DNA of 64,000 nt from Acetobacteraceae bacterium (GCA_027487385.1 JAIYDS010000022.1:1-64000), one strand, 5' to 3'; counted from the stretch's first letter, positions 50,927 through 62,618 are shown. Notes: generated by a model not told the origin, from the letters alone. Made by a program: numbers and translations.

Positions 50927-51462
50927 AGCGTGATCCGCTGAGGTGACATCGCCGGAGCGGCGAACCATGCTCTCAACCGGGCCAGGTCGTCATCCAGCGG
51001 GGAACGGATCATAGCCTGGAACGGCTTCACGCTGACCGTCCGTCGCCGCAGCGGGCCGGGAATCGGCGGCATTCGCCGGATGGGAGCGTGCCGGGCTTCT
51101 CGCCGATGCCGTCCCCCTGGGCGCCGCGGGCGCGATGTCGGACGCGGCGCGGAAGGCGCTGGAGCGTGCTCAGGGCCACTTCGATGGGACGGCGCGCGGG
51201 GCGGCAGGTGAAGCAACCGCACGCCCACGATCTTGTGGGTGGACAGCCAGCTCAACCGGCCCGGAAGACGCCTCCACCGAACAGCCGAGGCGGTGTGCGT
51301 GGCCAGCGACCCGACCGCAAGCCCGCATCCGGCCGAAGATGGATCAGCCCGGACAACCCGCCTCCGGCGGGGACGGCGCCCCCATAGCGACCATGGCGAG
51401 GGCCGCGCCCAGCCCTCCCCTGCTCGCCCGCCGCACGGCAGGCCCTGACCTGCCGCCCTGCC
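50927..51462. other. 536-bp gene-poor stretch between convergent genes
   Basis: No ORF here has recognisable content. AGCGTGA near 50936 and TCACGCT at 51028-51034 are inverse copies about 95 bp apart, and GGATCA/TGATCC pairs lie inside them, giving a loose imperfect palindrome just after the DUF3422 stop. Short frames that look like PLDDDLARLRAWF are possible remnants of an old gene. No T-run terminator was seen. The rest shows nothing definable. Confidence 0.4.
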
Positions 51463-54400
51463 TCAGAACAGGAAGATGTCCGAGGCCTCCAAGGCCGGGC
51501 GCGTGGTGAGGGTGGCGAGGGTCACCGCCCCGCCCGATCCCGTGCCATCCGCATCCCAGCTCAGCACGCCCGTCGCACCGCGATAGATGAATTGCGGCCC
51601 GGCCGTGCTGGCGGCATCCAGCGCGAAGCTCGCCGCATCCAGGAGCCCGGTGGGGAGCACCCCGCCCAACCCAGCGGCCGCGATCCAGATCGCATCGCTG
51701 CCCTTGGTGAAATCGGCGATGCTGTCGCCGCCTTCGGCCAGCAGGTCGAAGCGGAAGACGTCATCGCCCAGGCCACCCGTCAGGTTGTCGATGCCGGTGC
51801 CACCGATCAGGACGTCATCGCCATCCTCGCCGCGCAAGGTGTCATTGCCCGCGCCGCCCTGGAGGATGTCATCGCCGGCGCGGCCCGCGAGGGTGTTGTT
51901 GCCGGTGTTGCCAAGCAGGATGTTGTCCAGCTCATTGCCCGTACCGGCCAGGTTGGACGAGCCGGTGAGCGTCAGATTCTCCAGCGCCGCACTCAGCGCC
52001 AGGTTGACCGAGGTGAAGACGCTGTCCGTGCCCTCGCCGGCCAGTTCCTCGATGATGTCGGTGGCGATGTCCACGAAGTAGGTGTCATCGCCCAGGCCGC
52101 CCACCATGGTGTCGCTGCCATTGCCGCCGTTCATCGTGTCATTGCCGGAGCCGCCGGTCAGGCGGTTCTGGGCGGAATTGCCGATCAGCAGGTTGTTCAG
52201 CACATTGCCGGAGCCGTTGATCGTGTCGGTGCCGGTCAGCGTCAGGTTCTCGACATGGTTGCCCAGGCTGTGGGTGACCGCGCTGTTCACCGTATCGAGG
52301 CCTTCATCGGCGAGTTCGATGACGACGTCGCCCGCCTGATCCACGAAGTAGAGATCATCGCCCGCGCCGCCCGTCATCGTATCCGCGCCCGCGCCGCCAT
52401 CCAGCGTGTCGTTGCCGTCGAGGCCCGTGATGCGGTTGGCGGCGGTGTTGCCGGTGATCAGATTGTTGGCGGCATTGCCGGTCCCGCTGGTTCCGATGGT
52501 GCCGGTGAGCACCAGGTTCTCCAGCGCATCGCCCAGCGTGTAGCTGATGCTGGACTGCACCGTATCCGTGCCCTCGCCGGCGAGTTCGGTGACAACGTCG
52601 CCGGTTTCGTTCACGGAGTAGGTGTCATTGCCGGTGCCGCCCACCATGGTGTCGGCCCCGCTGCCGGCCAGCAGCGTGTCATTGCCCGCGTTCCCGGTCA
52701 GCAGGTTGGCGCCGCTGTTGCCGGTGATCAGGTTGCTCGCGCTGTTGCCGGTGCCGTTCCGCGCCGTGCTGGTGAGGGTCAGGTCCTCCAGATTGTTCCC
52801 CAGCGTGTAGGAAATGCTGGCGATCACAGTATCGCGGCCGGAGGACGCGTTCTCGGTCACGGAATCCCCCGAGCTGTCCACACGGTAGGTGTCATCGCCC
52901 GTGCCGCCCGACATCCGGTCATTGCCGCTGCCGCCATCGAGCGTGTCATTGCCCGCACCGCCCGAAAGGGTGTCGTTCCCCGCATCGCCGGTGAGCAGGT
53001 TGTTGGCGTCATTGCCGGCGATGCTATTGGCCGCCGCATTGCCCGTGCCGTTGATGGCTGCGGTGCCGGTGAGGAGCAGCGCCTCGACATGGTCGGCCAG
53101 CGTCCAGCTCAGCCCGGCCTGGATGGTGTCCGACCCGCCATTCGCCACTTCGACGACGATATCGGTGAGGCTTTCCACCACATAGGTGTCATTGCCCGCA
53201 CCGCCGACCAGGCTATCGGTGCCGGTGCCGCCATCCAGCGTGTCATTCCCGGCATCGCCCATCAGCGTGTCGTCGCCGGCCGCGCCCGAGAGAAGGTTGG
53301 CGCCGGCATTGCCGGTCAGCAGGTTCGCCCCATCCTGGCCGGTGCCGTTGATGTTCCCGGTGCCGGTCAGCACCAGGTTCTCGACATGGGCCGCCAGGGT
53401 GGCGCTGAAGCCGGCCCGCGCGGTGTCCATCCCCTCGCCCGCCAGTTCGACCACGACATCCGCGGCCTCCTCCAGCAGGTAGGTGTCATCGCCGGCGCCG
53501 CCGAGCAGGCTGTCCACGCCCGCTCCGCCTTCCAGCGTGTCATTCCCGGCCTCACCCATCACCGTGTCGGCGCCCAGGCCGCCCGCCAGCAGGTTGTTGC
53601 CGCCATTGCCCGAGATGCGGTTGGCGAGCTCATTGCCCGTGCCGCTGAGGCCGGCGGAGCCGGTCAGTTGCAGCGCCTCCACCTCCTGGCCGGCGGCCAG
53701 GATGTAGGAGATGCCGGCCTGCACCGTGTCATTCCCGCCGCCGGCGGCTTCCACGACGCTGTCCGCGGCAGTGTCCACGAGGAAGAGGTCATCCCCCGTG
53801 CCGCCGATCAGGGTATCCACGCCCGTGCCACCATCCAGCGTGTCATTGCCGGCGAGGCCCGAGAGGGTGTTGGCCGCGGCATTGCCGGTGATGGCATTGT
53901 CCAGCGTGTTGCCGGTGCCGTTGATCGCGGCCACGCCCGTCAGTTGCAGGGCCTCGATCTCCTGGTCCGTGGCCAGGGTGTAGGTGATGCTGGCGCGCAC
54001 CGTGTCGGTGCCTTCGCCCGCGGCCTCCTGCAGGGTGTCGCTGGCATCCACCACCAGATAGGTGTCGTTGCCCGCGCCGCCGGCCAGGGTATCGGCGTCG
54101 GCACCGCCATCGAGCGTGTCCTCGCCCTCACCGCCGAGCAGGGAGTCGGAGCCGGCGCCGCCCAGAAGGCTGTCCGCGCCCGCGCCGCCGAAGAGCGTAT
54201 CGGCCTCGGCGCCGCCATCGAGGGTGTCATTGTCCGCGCCGCCATCCAGCGAGTCGGAACCGACGCCGCCGAGCAGGCTGTCATTGCCTGCGTTGCCGAG
54301 CAGGGTGTCGGCATCGGCACCGCCATCGAGGGTGTCGTTGTCCGCGCCGCCATCCAGCGAGTCGAGGCCAGCGCCGCCGAGCAGACTGTCGTTCCCCGCG

Positions 54401-57400
54401 CTGCCGAGCAGCGTGTCGTCGCCATCCTGACCTTGCAGCGTGTCCTGGCCGGCCGCGCCATCCAGGATATTGGCGGCGCCGTTGCCCATCAGGGTATTGG
54501 CCAGGGCATTGCCGGTGCCGTTGATGGAATCGGTGCCGGTGAGCTGGAGGAATTCGATCTCCTGCCCCTCGGTCAGCGCGTAGCTGATGCCGGCCTGGAC
54601 GGTGTCCTGCCCCTCGCCAGCGGCTTCGATGGTGAGGTCGCCCACGCGGTCCACCAGGAAGAGGTCATTGCCGGCGCCGCCGATCAGGCTGTCGGCACCG
54701 CCGCCGCCATCAAGGGTGTCATTGCCGGCGCCGCCGATGAGGGTGTCGCCGAAGATCGCCTCAACAAGGAGCGTGGGCGCGTCGCCGGGCATGCCGCCGT
54801 ATTCGATGATGTAGCCGCGACCGTTGTACTCATAGTCGTCGAACCATGTCCCACCCACCTGCGTCGAAGTCCCCGCCGCGTTCTCCCACGACCCGCCGTT
54901 GGGCTCAGGGCTCCATATGCCCGCACCATCAAACCAGGCGCTGAAGCCAATGTCGGTGAGGCTTTGCCCGGCCTCCGGCCCGGCCCTCCAGGTCCAGGTG
55001 CCCTCATTGCCCATATCAGCCAAGGAGATCCAGCGAGGGATGGCCACACCGAAGTTGCTGGCGACGAAAGCCTGTTCCTGCGCGCTGGTGATCGTGACCA
55101 GATAACCTTGGCGGCCAGCCAATTGGCTGGCAGAGGCCCGGCCCATGGCGTCGTGCCAGTGGACGCCCAAATCAAACGCCGTGTACCAATGCCCGTTCGC
55201 CGGATTGTAGGCCGTGGCGGAGAACTCATCCCCGCCCAGCAGGCTGTCATCGCCCTCGCCGCCATCGAGCGAGTCCTGCCCGGCGCCGCCGCTCAGCGTG
55301 TCGGCGCCTTCGCCGCCTTCCAGCGAATCCTCGCCTTCGCCGCCGGTCAGCGTGTCGCTGCCGGAGAGGCCGATCAGGCTATCCGCGCCCGCGCCGCCAT
55401 CCAGCGCATTGGCGCCCGCATTGCCGGTGATGACATTGTCGAACTCATTGCCGGTGCCGTTCAGCGCGGCGCCGGTCAGCACCAGCCCCTCGATCTCCTG
55501 CCCGGCGGCCAGCGTGTAGTTCACCGCGGCTTCCACCGTGTCACGGCCCTGGCCGGCGGCCTCCATCACCTGGTCCGCGGCATTGTCCACGCGGAACAGG
55601 TCATCGCCCGTGCCGCCCCAGGCGGTGTCATTGCCCGCGCCGCCCACAAGCGTGTCATTCCCGCTGCCGCCCTGGAGCGAGTCGGCGCTGGAACCGCCGG
55701 TGATGCTGTCATCCCCCGCATCGCCCATCAGCAGGCCGCCGCCCGATCCGGTCTCCAGCGTGTCATTGCCGTCGCCGCCGGAGAGGAACTGGTTGTCATT
55801 GCCGATGCCGCCGCGCAGCAGGTCATCGCCTTCGTCGCCGTAGAGGATGTCCGTGCCGTCACCGCCATCCAGCGTGTCCTGGCCCGCGCCGCCATAGAGC
55901 GTGTCCACGCCGATGCCGCCTTCGAGGGAGTCCTGGCCCTCGCCGCCGAAGAGGCGGTCATTGCCGTCGCCGCCCTGGAGGCTGTCATTGCCCTCCTCGC
56001 CATCCGCGGCGTCATTGCCGGTGCCGCCCGCGATGCTGTCATTCCCGGCGCCGCCCAGCAGCGTGTCATTGCCGCCATTGCCGATCAGCGTGTCATTGCC
56101 GCCATTGGCCGCGAAGTCATCCGCCGCGTCGCCGCCGGTCAGGCTGTCCGCGCCCGAGCCCGTGTCGATCACCACGAATTCCACATTGGAGACGGAGACG
56201 CCGCCCAGGGTGAAGGCCGCGCCGCTGACGCCGCCCGTATAGGTCAGCGCCGTGGTGAAGCTGGACAGATCCAGTACGGCGGTGTCCGTGCCCGCGCCGC
56301 CATCCAGCGTATCGGCGCCGCCGCCGCCGGCCAGCGTGTCATTGCCATCCATGCCGCTCAGCACATTGGCGGCGCTGTTGCCGGTGAGCAGATTGGCCGC
56401 GCCATTGCCCGTGCCGTTCACCGCCGCGCTGCCGGTGAGAACCAGGCTCTCGACGCTCGAAGTCAGGGTATAGGTCATGGCGGTGATGACGGTGTCAAAA
56501 CCCTGGGCGCTGACTTCCGTTACCTCATCACTGGCATCGTTGACGTAGTAGGTGTCGTTGCCGACGCCGCCCTGCATCGTGTCCGTGCCGGTGCCGCCAT
56601 CCAGCGTGTCGTCGCCGGCATTGCCGATCAGCCGGTTGTTGCCCGAATTGCCGATGATGAGGTTGGCCGCGCCATTGCCAGTGCCGTTGAGATTGCCCGT
56701 GCCGGTCAGCACCAGGTTTTCAATGTTGGTGGCGAGCGTCAGGCTGATGGCGGAGCGGACCGTGTCCGTGCCGGCATTGGCGTCCTCGGTGAGGGTGTTG
56801 CCGCTGGCGAGAACCACATAGGTGTCATTGCCCAGGCCGCCGCGCAGCGTGTCGGTGCCCGCGCTGGTGGTCAGCGTGTCATGGCCCGCGCCGCCGTCCA
56901 GGCTGTCATTGCCGGCGCCGCCTTCCAGGCTGTCATTGCCGGTGCCGCCTTCCAGGCTGTCATTGCCGCTGCCGCCGGCGAGGCTGTCATTCCCCGCACC
57001 GCCGAGGATATAATCCGCGCCCGCGCTGCCGATGACGCTGTCCTGGCCGGCGCCACCTTCAAAACGGGCCATGTTCGTGACCGTGGCGCGGCTGAAGTCG
57101 AAGCTGCCGCCATCAGCGGCGGAATACACCACGTAATCGCCATAGCCGGAGCCCGCGACCAGGCGGAGCAGATCGGTGAAGGGCGTGCCCGAGACGATGA
57201 TCCAGTTGTGAACCTGGATTTCCTCGACGCCGGTGATGCTCCCACCGGTGAAATCGCCCTGATAGGTCGTCAGCGTGTCCTCGCCCGCGCCACCGCGGAT
57301 CACATTGCCGACGCCGTCATTCCAACTGTTCATCTGGAGGAAGTCGTTGCCCGCGCCGCCATCCAGCGTGTCACGACCGCCACCGGCCTGGAGATAGTCA

Positions 57401-60255
57401 TCCCCATCGCCACCCGAGAGGCTGTCATTGCCGTCCTGGCCCCAGAGGGTATCATTGTCAGCGCCGCCCGCGAGGCTGTCATCGCCGCCTTCGCCGTAGA
57501 GGGTGTCGATGCCCGCGCCGCCCTCCAGCACGTCCTGCCCGGCGTTCCCGTTGAGGTTGTCATCGCCATCACCGCCCGCGAGGCTGTCATCGCCGGCTTC
57601 GCCGTAAAGCCCGTCATTGCCGGCGCCGCCCAGGAGCGTGTCGTTGCCGGCGCGGCCCCAGATGCTCTCGCCGTTTTCCGTGCCAGTGACGCTCTCGGCC
57701 TCGTCCGAGCCGTAGAAGCCTGAGAAGTTGTTGTTGACCCTGCCTGCGAGAACATAGTCGCCCGCGCCGGCAGCATTGATCGTGTATCCTGCCCAGTCAT
57801 ACTGGGAGGTGATGCGGGAGAGACCATTCAGCGCTTCGCCTGAGAGAATGACGTAGCCATAGAGATGCAGTTCCTCGACGCCGGTGATGGTGGCGCCCGA
57901 GAGATCGACATGGGAAGCTCGCAGCGTGTCCTCGCCATCGCCGCCGCGGATCACATCGCCGATGCCCTCCGCGGAACTCACGTCAAACAGGTCATTCCCC
58001 GCGCCGCCATCCAGTGTGTCGCGCCCGGCAGCGCCATGCAGGTAGTCATCCCCATCGCCGGCCAGCAGCGAGTCATCGCCCTCGCCGCCCTGAAGGTTGT
58101 TGTTGTCAACCGACCCCATGACAGTGTCGCCCCCGGCGGAGCCATAGAAGATCCCCATTCCGGTGATCAGCTTGCCGGAAAGGTCGTAGCTGCCGGCGCT
58201 GGCGGCGTGTAGATTGTAGCCGGTCCAGCTGTAGTAGGAGGTCACGCGGGAGATGCCCGCCCAGGCCTCGGCCGAGAGGAAGACGTGGTGGCCCACCTGC
58301 AATTCCTCGATGCCGGTGATGGCGGCCTCCGAGAAATTCGTCTGGACGGCGCGCAGCGTGTCCTCGCCGTCGCCGCCGCGGATCACATCGCCGACACCTT
58401 CTTCGTAATTCACGTCAAAGACGTCATTCCCGGCCCCGCCGTCCATCGTGTCGCGCCCGGCGGCCCCATGGAAAAAGTCATCCCCTTCACCACCCAGCAG
58501 CGAGTCATCGCCCTCGTCGCCGTAAAGGGCATCATTGCCGCCGTCGCCAAGTAGCGTGTCATTGCCACCGCGCCCCGCGAGGCTCTCTCCGTTGTCCGTG
58601 CCGGTCACGCTGTCGGCTTCGGCCGAGCCGATGAAAGTCGCCATTCCGGTGATGGCCCGGCCCGCCAGGACGTAATCGCCCGCCTCGGAGACCTGGATGT
58701 TGAAGCTCACATAGCCAGGCCGGTTTGTGATGCGGGCGAAGCCGTCAAACTGCGAAGCGGTGAGGATCGCGGTTCCACCAACTTGCAGCTCTTCGATCCC
58801 GCTGATCGTGGCGCCGGAGAGGTTGATATCATGGCCAGCGAGCGTGTCTTCGCCCGCGCCGCCCTCGAAGGTATCGTTGGCGCCTTCGGCATAATCCGCG
58901 GTGAACTGGTCATGGCCGGCGCCGCCATCCAGCGAGTCGAGCCCGTCGGCACCCCGCAGCACGTCATCGCCATCGCCGGCCAGCAGCGTGTCGTTGCCTT
59001 CACGCCCTTCGAGCCTGTCGGCCCCATCGGTGCCGGTCACGCGATCCGCCCCACCGGAGCCGTAGAACCAGGACAGGCCCATGACCTTGCCAGCGAGGTC
59101 ATATTCGCCTGCGCTGCCCGCGTAGAAGTCGTAGCTGCCCCAGCCGGACAGGAGCGTGACGCGTGAGAGGCCGGCCAGTTGCGCCGCGGACATGGTGAGG
59201 TAACCGCCGGCCTGCACCTCCTCGATGCCGCTGAGGTCCGCGTCCGGCAGATGGAGATAGTAGCCCCGCAGCGTGTCCTCGCCCGCGCCGCCGCGAATCA
59301 CATCGCTGTTGAATTCCGAGTAAGTCCCGTCGAAGACGTCATTGCCGGCGCCGCCATCCAGCGTGTCGGCCCCGTCGCTGGCGCGGAGGAAGTCATGGCC
59401 CTCACCGCCCATGACGCTGTCATCGCCGCCCTCGCCGTAAAGAGCGTCATCCCCGCCATCGCCGAGCAGCGTGTCATGACCGTCGCGGCCCTGGAGGTTG
59501 TCGGCGGCATCCGTGCCGGTGACGCTGTCGGCGCCGCCCGAGCCATAGAAGGCCGCCATGCCGGTGACCTTGCCGGGCAGGATATAGGTGCCGGCCGTGG
59601 TGGCCTGGATGGTGTAGGCCCCATAGCCCTCCCGCGCGAAGATGCGCGTGACCCCCGCGAGTTGCGCGCCGGTCAGGGCGATGCCGTAGGCGACCTCGAA
59701 ATGCTCGACCCCGGTGATGGTGGCCGTGCTGAAGTCGGACGACATGGCGCGCAGCGTGTCCTCGCCCGCGCCGCCCTGGATGACATCGCCAACCACCTCG
59801 CCATAGAAGACGTCAATGAAATCATTGCCCGCGCCACCATCCACGGTGTCGCGCCCATCCCAGCCGCGCAGGTAGTCATCCCCATCGCCGCCGAGCAGGC
59901 TGTCATCATCGGCCTCGCCGTGGAGCTCGTCATTCCCAGCGCCGCCGACCAGCGTGTCCTGCCCGTTCCAGCCCCAGCTCGTGTCGTCGCCGCTGCCGCC
60001 ATCGAGCCGATCCAGCCCCTCGCCGCCATAGATCAGGTCCTGGCCGTCGCCACCCTCGGCCGTGTCATTGCCGTCATCGCCCGAGAGGGTGTCATCGCCG
60101 CGCAGGCCACGCAGCGTGTCATCGCCATCATCGCCGGTGAGGCTGTCATTGCCCGTGTCAAAGCTCGGCGTGCGGCGGGTGCCGCCGGAGATCAGATCAT
60201 CGAGGGGGGTGCCGGCCAGGGTGTCGGCGGCATCGGTCCCGTAGATGTTGGCCAT
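51463..60255 (-). CDS. Giant RTX calcium-binding protein with C-type-lectin-like domain
   Basis: A 2,930-residue secreted protein built from RTX nonapeptides (GGxGxDxUx, for example [13 protein letters not shown]), which fold as calcium beta-rolls outside the cell. Residues about 120-1060 contain six copies of a 145-215-residue unit with a GVEEL-type block followed by an ITSQYDW-type block. Residues about 1676-1834 form a C-type-lectin-like insert ([47 protein letters not shown]). Residues about 1150-2770 contain twelve units of the [16 protein letters not shown] type. The last 80 residues ([20 protein letters not shown] ... ASDIFLF) look like a type I secretion signal. No HlyB/HlyD genes are in the window. 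ATG at 60255 follows GGGAG by 7 nt. Confidence 0.93.
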   Translation of the reverse strand: MANIYGTDAADTLAGTPLDDLISGGTRRTPSFDTGNDSLTGDDGDDTLRGLRGDDTLSGDDGNDTAEGGDGQDLIYGGEGLDRLDGGSGDDTSWGWNGQDTLVGGAGNDELHGEADDDSLLGGDGDDYLRGWDGRDTVDGGAGNDFIDVFYGEVVGDVIQGGAGEDTLRAMSSDFSTATITGVEHFEVAYGIALTGAQLAGVTRIFAREGYGAYTIQATTAGTYILPGKVTGMAAFYGSGGADSVTGTDAADNLQGRDGHDTLLGDGGDDALYGEGGDDSVMGGEGHDFLRASDGADTLDGGAGNDVFDGTYSEFNSDVIRGGAGEDTLRGYYLHLPDADLSGIEEVQAGGYLTMSAAQLAGLSRVTLLSGWGSYDFYAGSAGEYDLAGKVMGLSWFYGSGGADRVTGTDGADRLEGREGNDTLLAGDGDDVLRGADGLDSLDGGAGHDQFTADYAEGANDTFEGGAGEDTLAGHDINLSGATISGIEELQVGGTAILTASQFDGFARITNRPGYVSFNIQVSEAGDYVLAGRAITGMATFIGSAEADSVTGTDNGESLAGRGGNDTLLGDGGNDALYGDEGDDSLLGGEGDDFFHGAAGRDTMDGGAGNDVFDVNYEEGVGDVIRGGDGEDTLRAVQTNFSEAAITGIEELQVGHHVFLSAEAWAGISRVTSYYSWTGYNLHAASAGSYDLSGKLITGMGIFYGSAGGDTVMGSVDNNNLQGGEGDDSLLAGDGDDYLHGAAGRDTLDGGAGNDLFDVSSAEGIGDVIRGGDGEDTLRASHVDLSGATITGVEELHLYGYVILSGEALNGLSRITSQYDWAGYTINAAGAGDYVLAGRVNNNFSGFYGSDEAESVTGTENGESIWGRAGNDTLLGGAGNDGLYGEAGDDSLAGGDGDDNLNGNAGQDVLEGGAGIDTLYGEGGDDSLAGGADNDTLWGQDGNDSLSGGDGDDYLQAGGGRDTLDGGAGNDFLQMNSWNDGVGNVIRGGAGEDTLTTYQGDFTGGSITGVEEIQVHNWIIVSGTPFTDLLRLVAGSGYGDYVVYSAADGGSFDFSRATVTNMARFEGGAGQDSVIGSAGADYILGGAGNDSLAGGSGNDSLEGGTGNDSLEGGAGNDSLDGGAGHDTLTTSAGTDTLRGGLGNDTYVVLASGNTLTEDANAGTDTVRSAISLTLATNIENLVLTGTGNLNGTGNGAANLIIGNSGNNRLIGNAGDDTLDGGTGTDTMQGGVGNDTYYVNDASDEVTEVSAQGFDTVITAMTYTLTSSVESLVLTGSAAVNGTGNGAANLLTGNSAANVLSGMDGNDTLAGGGGADTLDGGAGTDTAVLDLSSFTTALTYTGGVSGAAFTLGGVSVSNVEFVVIDTGSGADSLTGGDAADDFAANGGNDTLIGNGGNDTLLGGAGNDSIAGGTGNDAADGEEGNDSLQGGDGNDRLFGGEGQDSLEGGIGVDTLYGGAGQDTLDGGDGTDILYGDEGDDLLRGGIGNDNQFLSGGDGNDTLETGSGGGLLMGDAGDDSITGGSSADSLQGGSGNDTLVGGAGNDTAWGGTGDDLFRVDNAADQVMEAAGQGRDTVEAAVNYTLAAGQEIEGLVLTGAALNGTGNEFDNVITGNAGANALDGGAGADSLIGLSGSDTLTGGEGEDSLEGGEGADTLSGGAGQDSLDGGEGDDSLLGGDEFSATAYNPANGHWYTAFDLGVHWHDAMGRASASQLAGRQGYLVTITSAQEQAFVASNFGVAIPRWISLADMGNEGTWTWRAGPEAGQSLTDIGFSAWFDGAGIWSPEPNGGSWENAAGTSTQVGGTWFDDYEYNGRGYIIEYGGMPGDAPTLLVEAIFGDTLIGGAGNDTLDGGGGADSLIGGAGNDLFLVDRVGDLTIEAAGEGQDTVQAGISYALTEGQEIEFLQLTGTDSINGTGNALANTLMGNGAANILDGAAGQDTLQGQDGDDTLLGSAGNDSLLGGAGLDSLDGGADNDTLDGGADADTLLGNAGNDSLLGGVGSDSLDGGADNDTLDGGAEADTLFGGAGADSLLGGAGSDSLLGGEGEDTLDGGADADTLAGGAGNDTYLVVDASDTLQEAAGEGTDTVRASITYTLATDQEIEALQLTGVAAINGTGNTLDNAITGNAAANTLSGLAGNDTLDGGTGVDTLIGGTGDDLFLVDTAADSVVEAAGGGNDTVQAGISYILAAGQEVEALQLTGSAGLSGTGNELANRISGNGGNNLLAGGLGADTVMGEAGNDTLEGGAGVDSLLGGAGDDTYLLEEAADVVVELAGEGMDTARAGFSATLAAHVENLVLTGTGNINGTGQDGANLLTGNAGANLLSGAAGDDTLMGDAGNDTLDGGTGTDSLVGGAGNDTYVVESLTDIVVEVANGGSDTIQAGLSWTLADHVEALLLTGTAAINGTGNAAANSIAGNDANNLLTGDAGNDTLSGGAGNDTLDGGSGNDRMSGGTGDDTYRVDSSGDSVTENASSGRDTVIASISYTLGNNLEDLTLTSTARNGTGNSASNLITGNSGANLLTGNAGNDTLLAGSGADTMVGGTGNDTYSVNETGDVVTELAGEGTDTVQSSISYTLGDALENLVLTGTIGTSGTGNAANNLITGNTAANRITGLDGNDTLDGGAGADTMTGGAGDDLYFVDQAGDVVIELADEGLDTVNSAVTHSLGNHVENLTLTGTDTINGSGNVLNNLLIGNSAQNRLTGGSGNDTMNGGNGSDTMVGGLGDDTYFVDIATDIIEELAGEGTDSVFTSVNLALSAALENLTLTGSSNLAGTGNELDNILLGNTGNNTLAGRAGDDILQGGAGNDTLRGEDGDDVLIGGTGIDNLTGGLGDDVFRFDLLAEGGDSIADFTKGSDAIWIAAAGLGGVLPTGLLDAASFALDAASTAGPQFIYRGATGVLSWDADGTGSGGAVTLATLTTRPALEASDIFLF

Positions 60256-60617
60256 GCTGATCTCCCGTTTCTTGAGCGAGCCGAAACGGTAGGTCCGGAT
60301 ATTCGCATGCGTCAAACTGCAATGAGAGGGAGAAAATGTCCGAAAAAGTAAAATCCACCAGATTTAAACAACGCCCGCCTGCTCTGGGCTCTCTCCGGTC
60401 GTATGGCCTATCATGAATCCGACTGAAATCCCAAAAAACAGTCACCTCCAGACCTCGTCGGGACGGCCTGTGCAACCAGAAGGAAAGCGCGCGACTGGAC
60501 TTCTCCGCGTGGGCGAGGCCCTCAACGGATCGCATCGAATGAATTATTTCTGATGCCGCCTTTGGGGGCCAGCCAAAGCCCCCGCCGGCGTGGCAAGGGC
60601 ACGGTTCGAGGCAAGGT
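60256..60617. other. Upstream region of the RTX gene, no gene seen
   Basis: This stretch is more AT-rich than its surroundings, especially 60310-60445 and 60535-60555. It must carry the promoter and 5' leader of the RTX gene. TTGACG about 60 bp before the start, read on the minus strand, is a possible -35 element, but no good -10 follows. Open frames across it give no recognisable protein. Confidence 0.45.
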
Positions 60618-60640
60618 CCGGGGTCCGCCACGGACCCCGG
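60618..60640. terminator. Strong GC hairpin upstream of the triple repeat
   Basis: CCGGGGTCCG and CGGACCCCGG form a perfect 10-bp stem with a CCA loop. It adjoins the 30-bp repeats that trail the gene at 60729. No T-run is present. Confidence 0.55.
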
Positions 60641-60730
60641 CCGGGTGCGGGGCGGCGCCCCGCCAGGTGCAAGGGTGCGGGGCGGCGCCCCGCGAGTTGC
60701 AAGGGTGCAGGGCGGCGCCCCGCGTCAGCT
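60641..60730. repeat. 30-bp tandem repeat, three units, each with a 7-bp hairpin
   Basis: Units at 60641-60670, 60671-60700 and 60701-60730 share GGGTGCGGGGCGGCGCCCCGC with drift in the flanks. Each holds GCGGGGC-GGC-GCCCCGC (the third has one change). The last unit abuts the stop of the minus-strand metallo-hydrolase gene, so the array is its 3' end. It separates that gene from the RTX gene on the same strand. Confidence 0.85.
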
Positions 60731-61607
60731 ACCGGTTGAACACCCAGTCATAACCTCCGCCCGCCCGCTTCAGCCGCCCCGCGGTCGGCGCCGGGAAGTG
60801 GATGGGCAGCAGCAGCGTGTCCGTCTCCGCCACCTCCTCGAAGACGCGCTTCCGGCTTTCGGCCGCCGCATGCGGGTCCCAGCAGAAGATGGTGGAGAGG
60901 GTGGGGTCCAGGCATTGCAGCTGGTGGTGCATCATGTCGCCCGCGATGATCGCGGTCTGCCCCTTGCTGCTGACCTTCACGCAGACATGGCCGGGCGAAT
61001 GGCCGGGCGTGAGAATGAGCGAGATGCAGTCATCCAGCGTGAAGCTCTCATCCACCAGCAGGGCCTGGCCGGCCTTCACGATGGGCTCGCAATTCATCCG
61101 CCAGACGCCGCCGGCGCCGCCCGGGCGTTCCACGCCCTCGCGCGCCAGCGCCTCCCAGGCGGCGTATTCGCCCTTGTGGAAGATGTATTTCGCGTTGGGG
61201 AAGCTCGGCACCCATTCTCCGTTCACGAGCTTGGTGTTCCAGCCCGTGTGGTCGATGTGCAGGTGGGTGCAGAAGACGTAGTCGATATCCGCCGGCGTCA
61301 GCCCCTCGGCGGTCAGCGCATCCATCCAGGGCTGCTTCGGGAAGTCCATGGGCGGCGGAAAGCCCTTGTCCTCGCCGGTGCAGGTGTCCACCAGGATGAC
61401 GTGCTGCGCGGTGCGGATCACGAAGGTCTGGTAGGTGATGACCATCTTGCCGGAGGCGGGCTCGAAGACCTCGGGCGCCAGCTTGGCGACGTCGGCGGCC
61501 TTGGCGGCGCTGTCATAGTTGAGGAAGAAATCCTCCGGCCGGCGCCAGGGGCCATCGCGCTCGATGAGGCTGGTGATGGCGACGTCGCCGATCTGCAGGC
61601 GCTTCAT
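60729..61607 (-). CDS. Cytosolic metallo-beta-lactamase-fold hydrolase
   Basis: A 292-residue MBL-fold enzyme without a signal peptide. FCTHLHIDHTGWN is the zinc motif, LILTPGHSPGHVCVKV the third histidine region, IIAGDMMHHQLQ the bridging aspartate, and LLLPIHFPAPTAGRL the last histidine. The pattern fits the lactonase/AttM-like or MBL-hydrolase group, but the substrate cannot be set. Its 61608-61681 upstream gap also borders the palindrome that ends rsmA. Confidence 0.88.
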   Translation of the reverse strand: MKRLQIGDVAITSLIERDGPWRRPEDFFLNYDSAAKAADVAKLAPEVFEPASGKMVITYQTFVIRTAQHVILVDTCTGEDKGFPPPMDFPKQPWMDALTAEGLTPADIDYVFCTHLHIDHTGWNTKLVNGEWVPSFPNAKYIFHKGEYAAWEALAREGVERPGGAGGVWRMNCEPIVKAGQALLVDESFTLDDCISLILTPGHSPGHVCVKVSSKGQTAIIAGDMMHHQLQCLDPTLSTIFCWDPHAAAESRKRVFEEVAETDTLLLPIHFPAPTAGRLKRAGGGYDWVFNR

Positions 61608-61681
61608 GTGTCACTCTCCGTCTTGGACGGGTTTATCCTGAAGCGGATTGGGGCGACGCGCCACGGGGGTGGAGAGAAAAA

Positions 61682-61766
61682 GGGCCTCCGGCGGCTGGGG
61701 CCGAAAGGCCCCAGACCCCAATCAATTCAAGGGGTCTGGGGCCTCGGCCCCAGCCGCCGGAGGCCC
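61682..61766. repeat. Full palindromic intergenic element (copy 5)
   Basis: Arms 61682-61719 and 61731-61766 pair around an 11-nt AT-rich loop. The left arm has the inner loop GAAA, the right arm is shortened there. It directly follows the rsmA stop on the minus strand and precedes the metallo-hydrolase gene. Confidence 0.85.
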
Positions 61767-61769
61767 GGT

Positions 61770-62618
61770 TTACCTTTTCTCCCGGCCCAGCACGGCCCGC
61801 GCCAGCGCATCAAAGGCGCTGACCGGCAATTCCTCCGCCCGGCGCTCGCCGGCGATGCCGCATTGCTCCAGCAGCGCCTCGGCCTCGCCGAGGGATTTCA
61901 GCGCGCCGCGCAGCATCTTCCGGCGCTGGCCGAAGGCGGCGGCCGTGACGCGCTCCATGGCGCGGAAGAGCTCCGCCGGGGGTTGCGCGGGATGGGGCGT
62001 GATCACCACCACGGCGGAATGCACCCGCGGCGGCGGCCGGAAGGCGCCTGGCGGCAAGCGCAGCCCGATGGCGCAATGCGCGACCCATTGGGCGAGCACG
62101 GCCAGCCGCCCGTAATGCTCGGTCTGCGGGGCGGCGGTGATGCGGAAGGCCACCTCCTCCTGGAACATCAGGGTCAGCCGTTCCCAATGCGCCGCGGCCC
62201 GCAGCCAACCGATCAGCAACGGCGTGCCGACATTGTAGGGCAGGTTCGCCACCACCTGGCGCGGCGCGGGCAGCCCGGCCACGCCGTCATAGGCCATCGC
62301 ATCCTGGCGCAGCACGGTCAGGCGGCCGGGATGCGCCGCCACCACCTCGGCGAGCGCCGTAATGGCGCGCTCATCCAGCTCCACGGCGGTGAGATGGGCG
62401 AGCGGCTTGGCCAGCAGCGCCCGCGTCAGCCCGCCCGGCCCCGGGCCCACCTCCAGAACATGCCGCCCGGTGAGGTCCCCCGGCAGCAGGGCGATGCGCG
62501 CACACAGCACCTCATCGAGAAGGAAGTGCTGGCCCAGCGCCTTGCGCGCATCCAGCCCATACTTGCCGACAACGCCCGCAAGGGGCGTCAGCTCAGGCCC
62601 TTCCCTGGATTCAGGCAC
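61770..62618 (-). CDS. rsmA: 16S rRNA dimethyladenosine transferase
   Basis: A 282-residue RsmA (KsgA) enzyme that dimethylates two adenines at the 3' end of 16S rRNA. KALGQHFLLDEVL is the opening motif, HVLEVGPGPGGLTRALLA the SAM loop and VVANLPYNVGTPLLI the catalytic NLPY motif. FGQRRKMLRGALKSLG lies in the C-terminal helical domain. It overlaps surA by 8 nt. The pdxA gene often found between surA and rsmA is absent. Confidence 0.95.
   Translation of the reverse strand: MPESREGPELTPLAGVVGKYGLDARKALGQHFLLDEVLCARIALLPGDLTGRHVLEVGPGPGGLTRALLAKPLAHLTAVELDERAITALAEVVAAHPGRLTVLRQDAMAYDGVAGLPAPRQVVANLPYNVGTPLLIGWLRAAAHWERLTLMFQEEVAFRITAAPQTEHYGRLAVLAQWVAHCAIGLRLPPGAFRPPPRVHSAVVVITPHPAQPPAELFRAMERVTAAAFGQRRKMLRGALKSLGEAEALLEQCGIAGERRAEELPVSAFDALARAVLGREKR

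Noticed and set aside
51135-51509. 124-codon plus-strand frame in the gene-poor stretch
   Set aside because: Composition is Arg/Pro/Ala-biased with no motif, and it runs into the 3' end of the RTX gene.
51592-52700. Dense periodic sequence that could be mistaken for a DNA repeat or CRISPR array
   Set aside because: The periodicity is of codons for RTX nonapeptides and varies in sequence. There are no identical direct repeats with unique spacers.
51592-57723. Open frame of 2,043 codons on the plus strand opposite the RTX gene
   Set aside because: Its translation is a monotonous run of I-A-G-A-A and V-I-A-type repeats that mirrors the RTX codons of the other strand. It has no domain, and the RTX frame has a clear start site, repeats and secretion signal.
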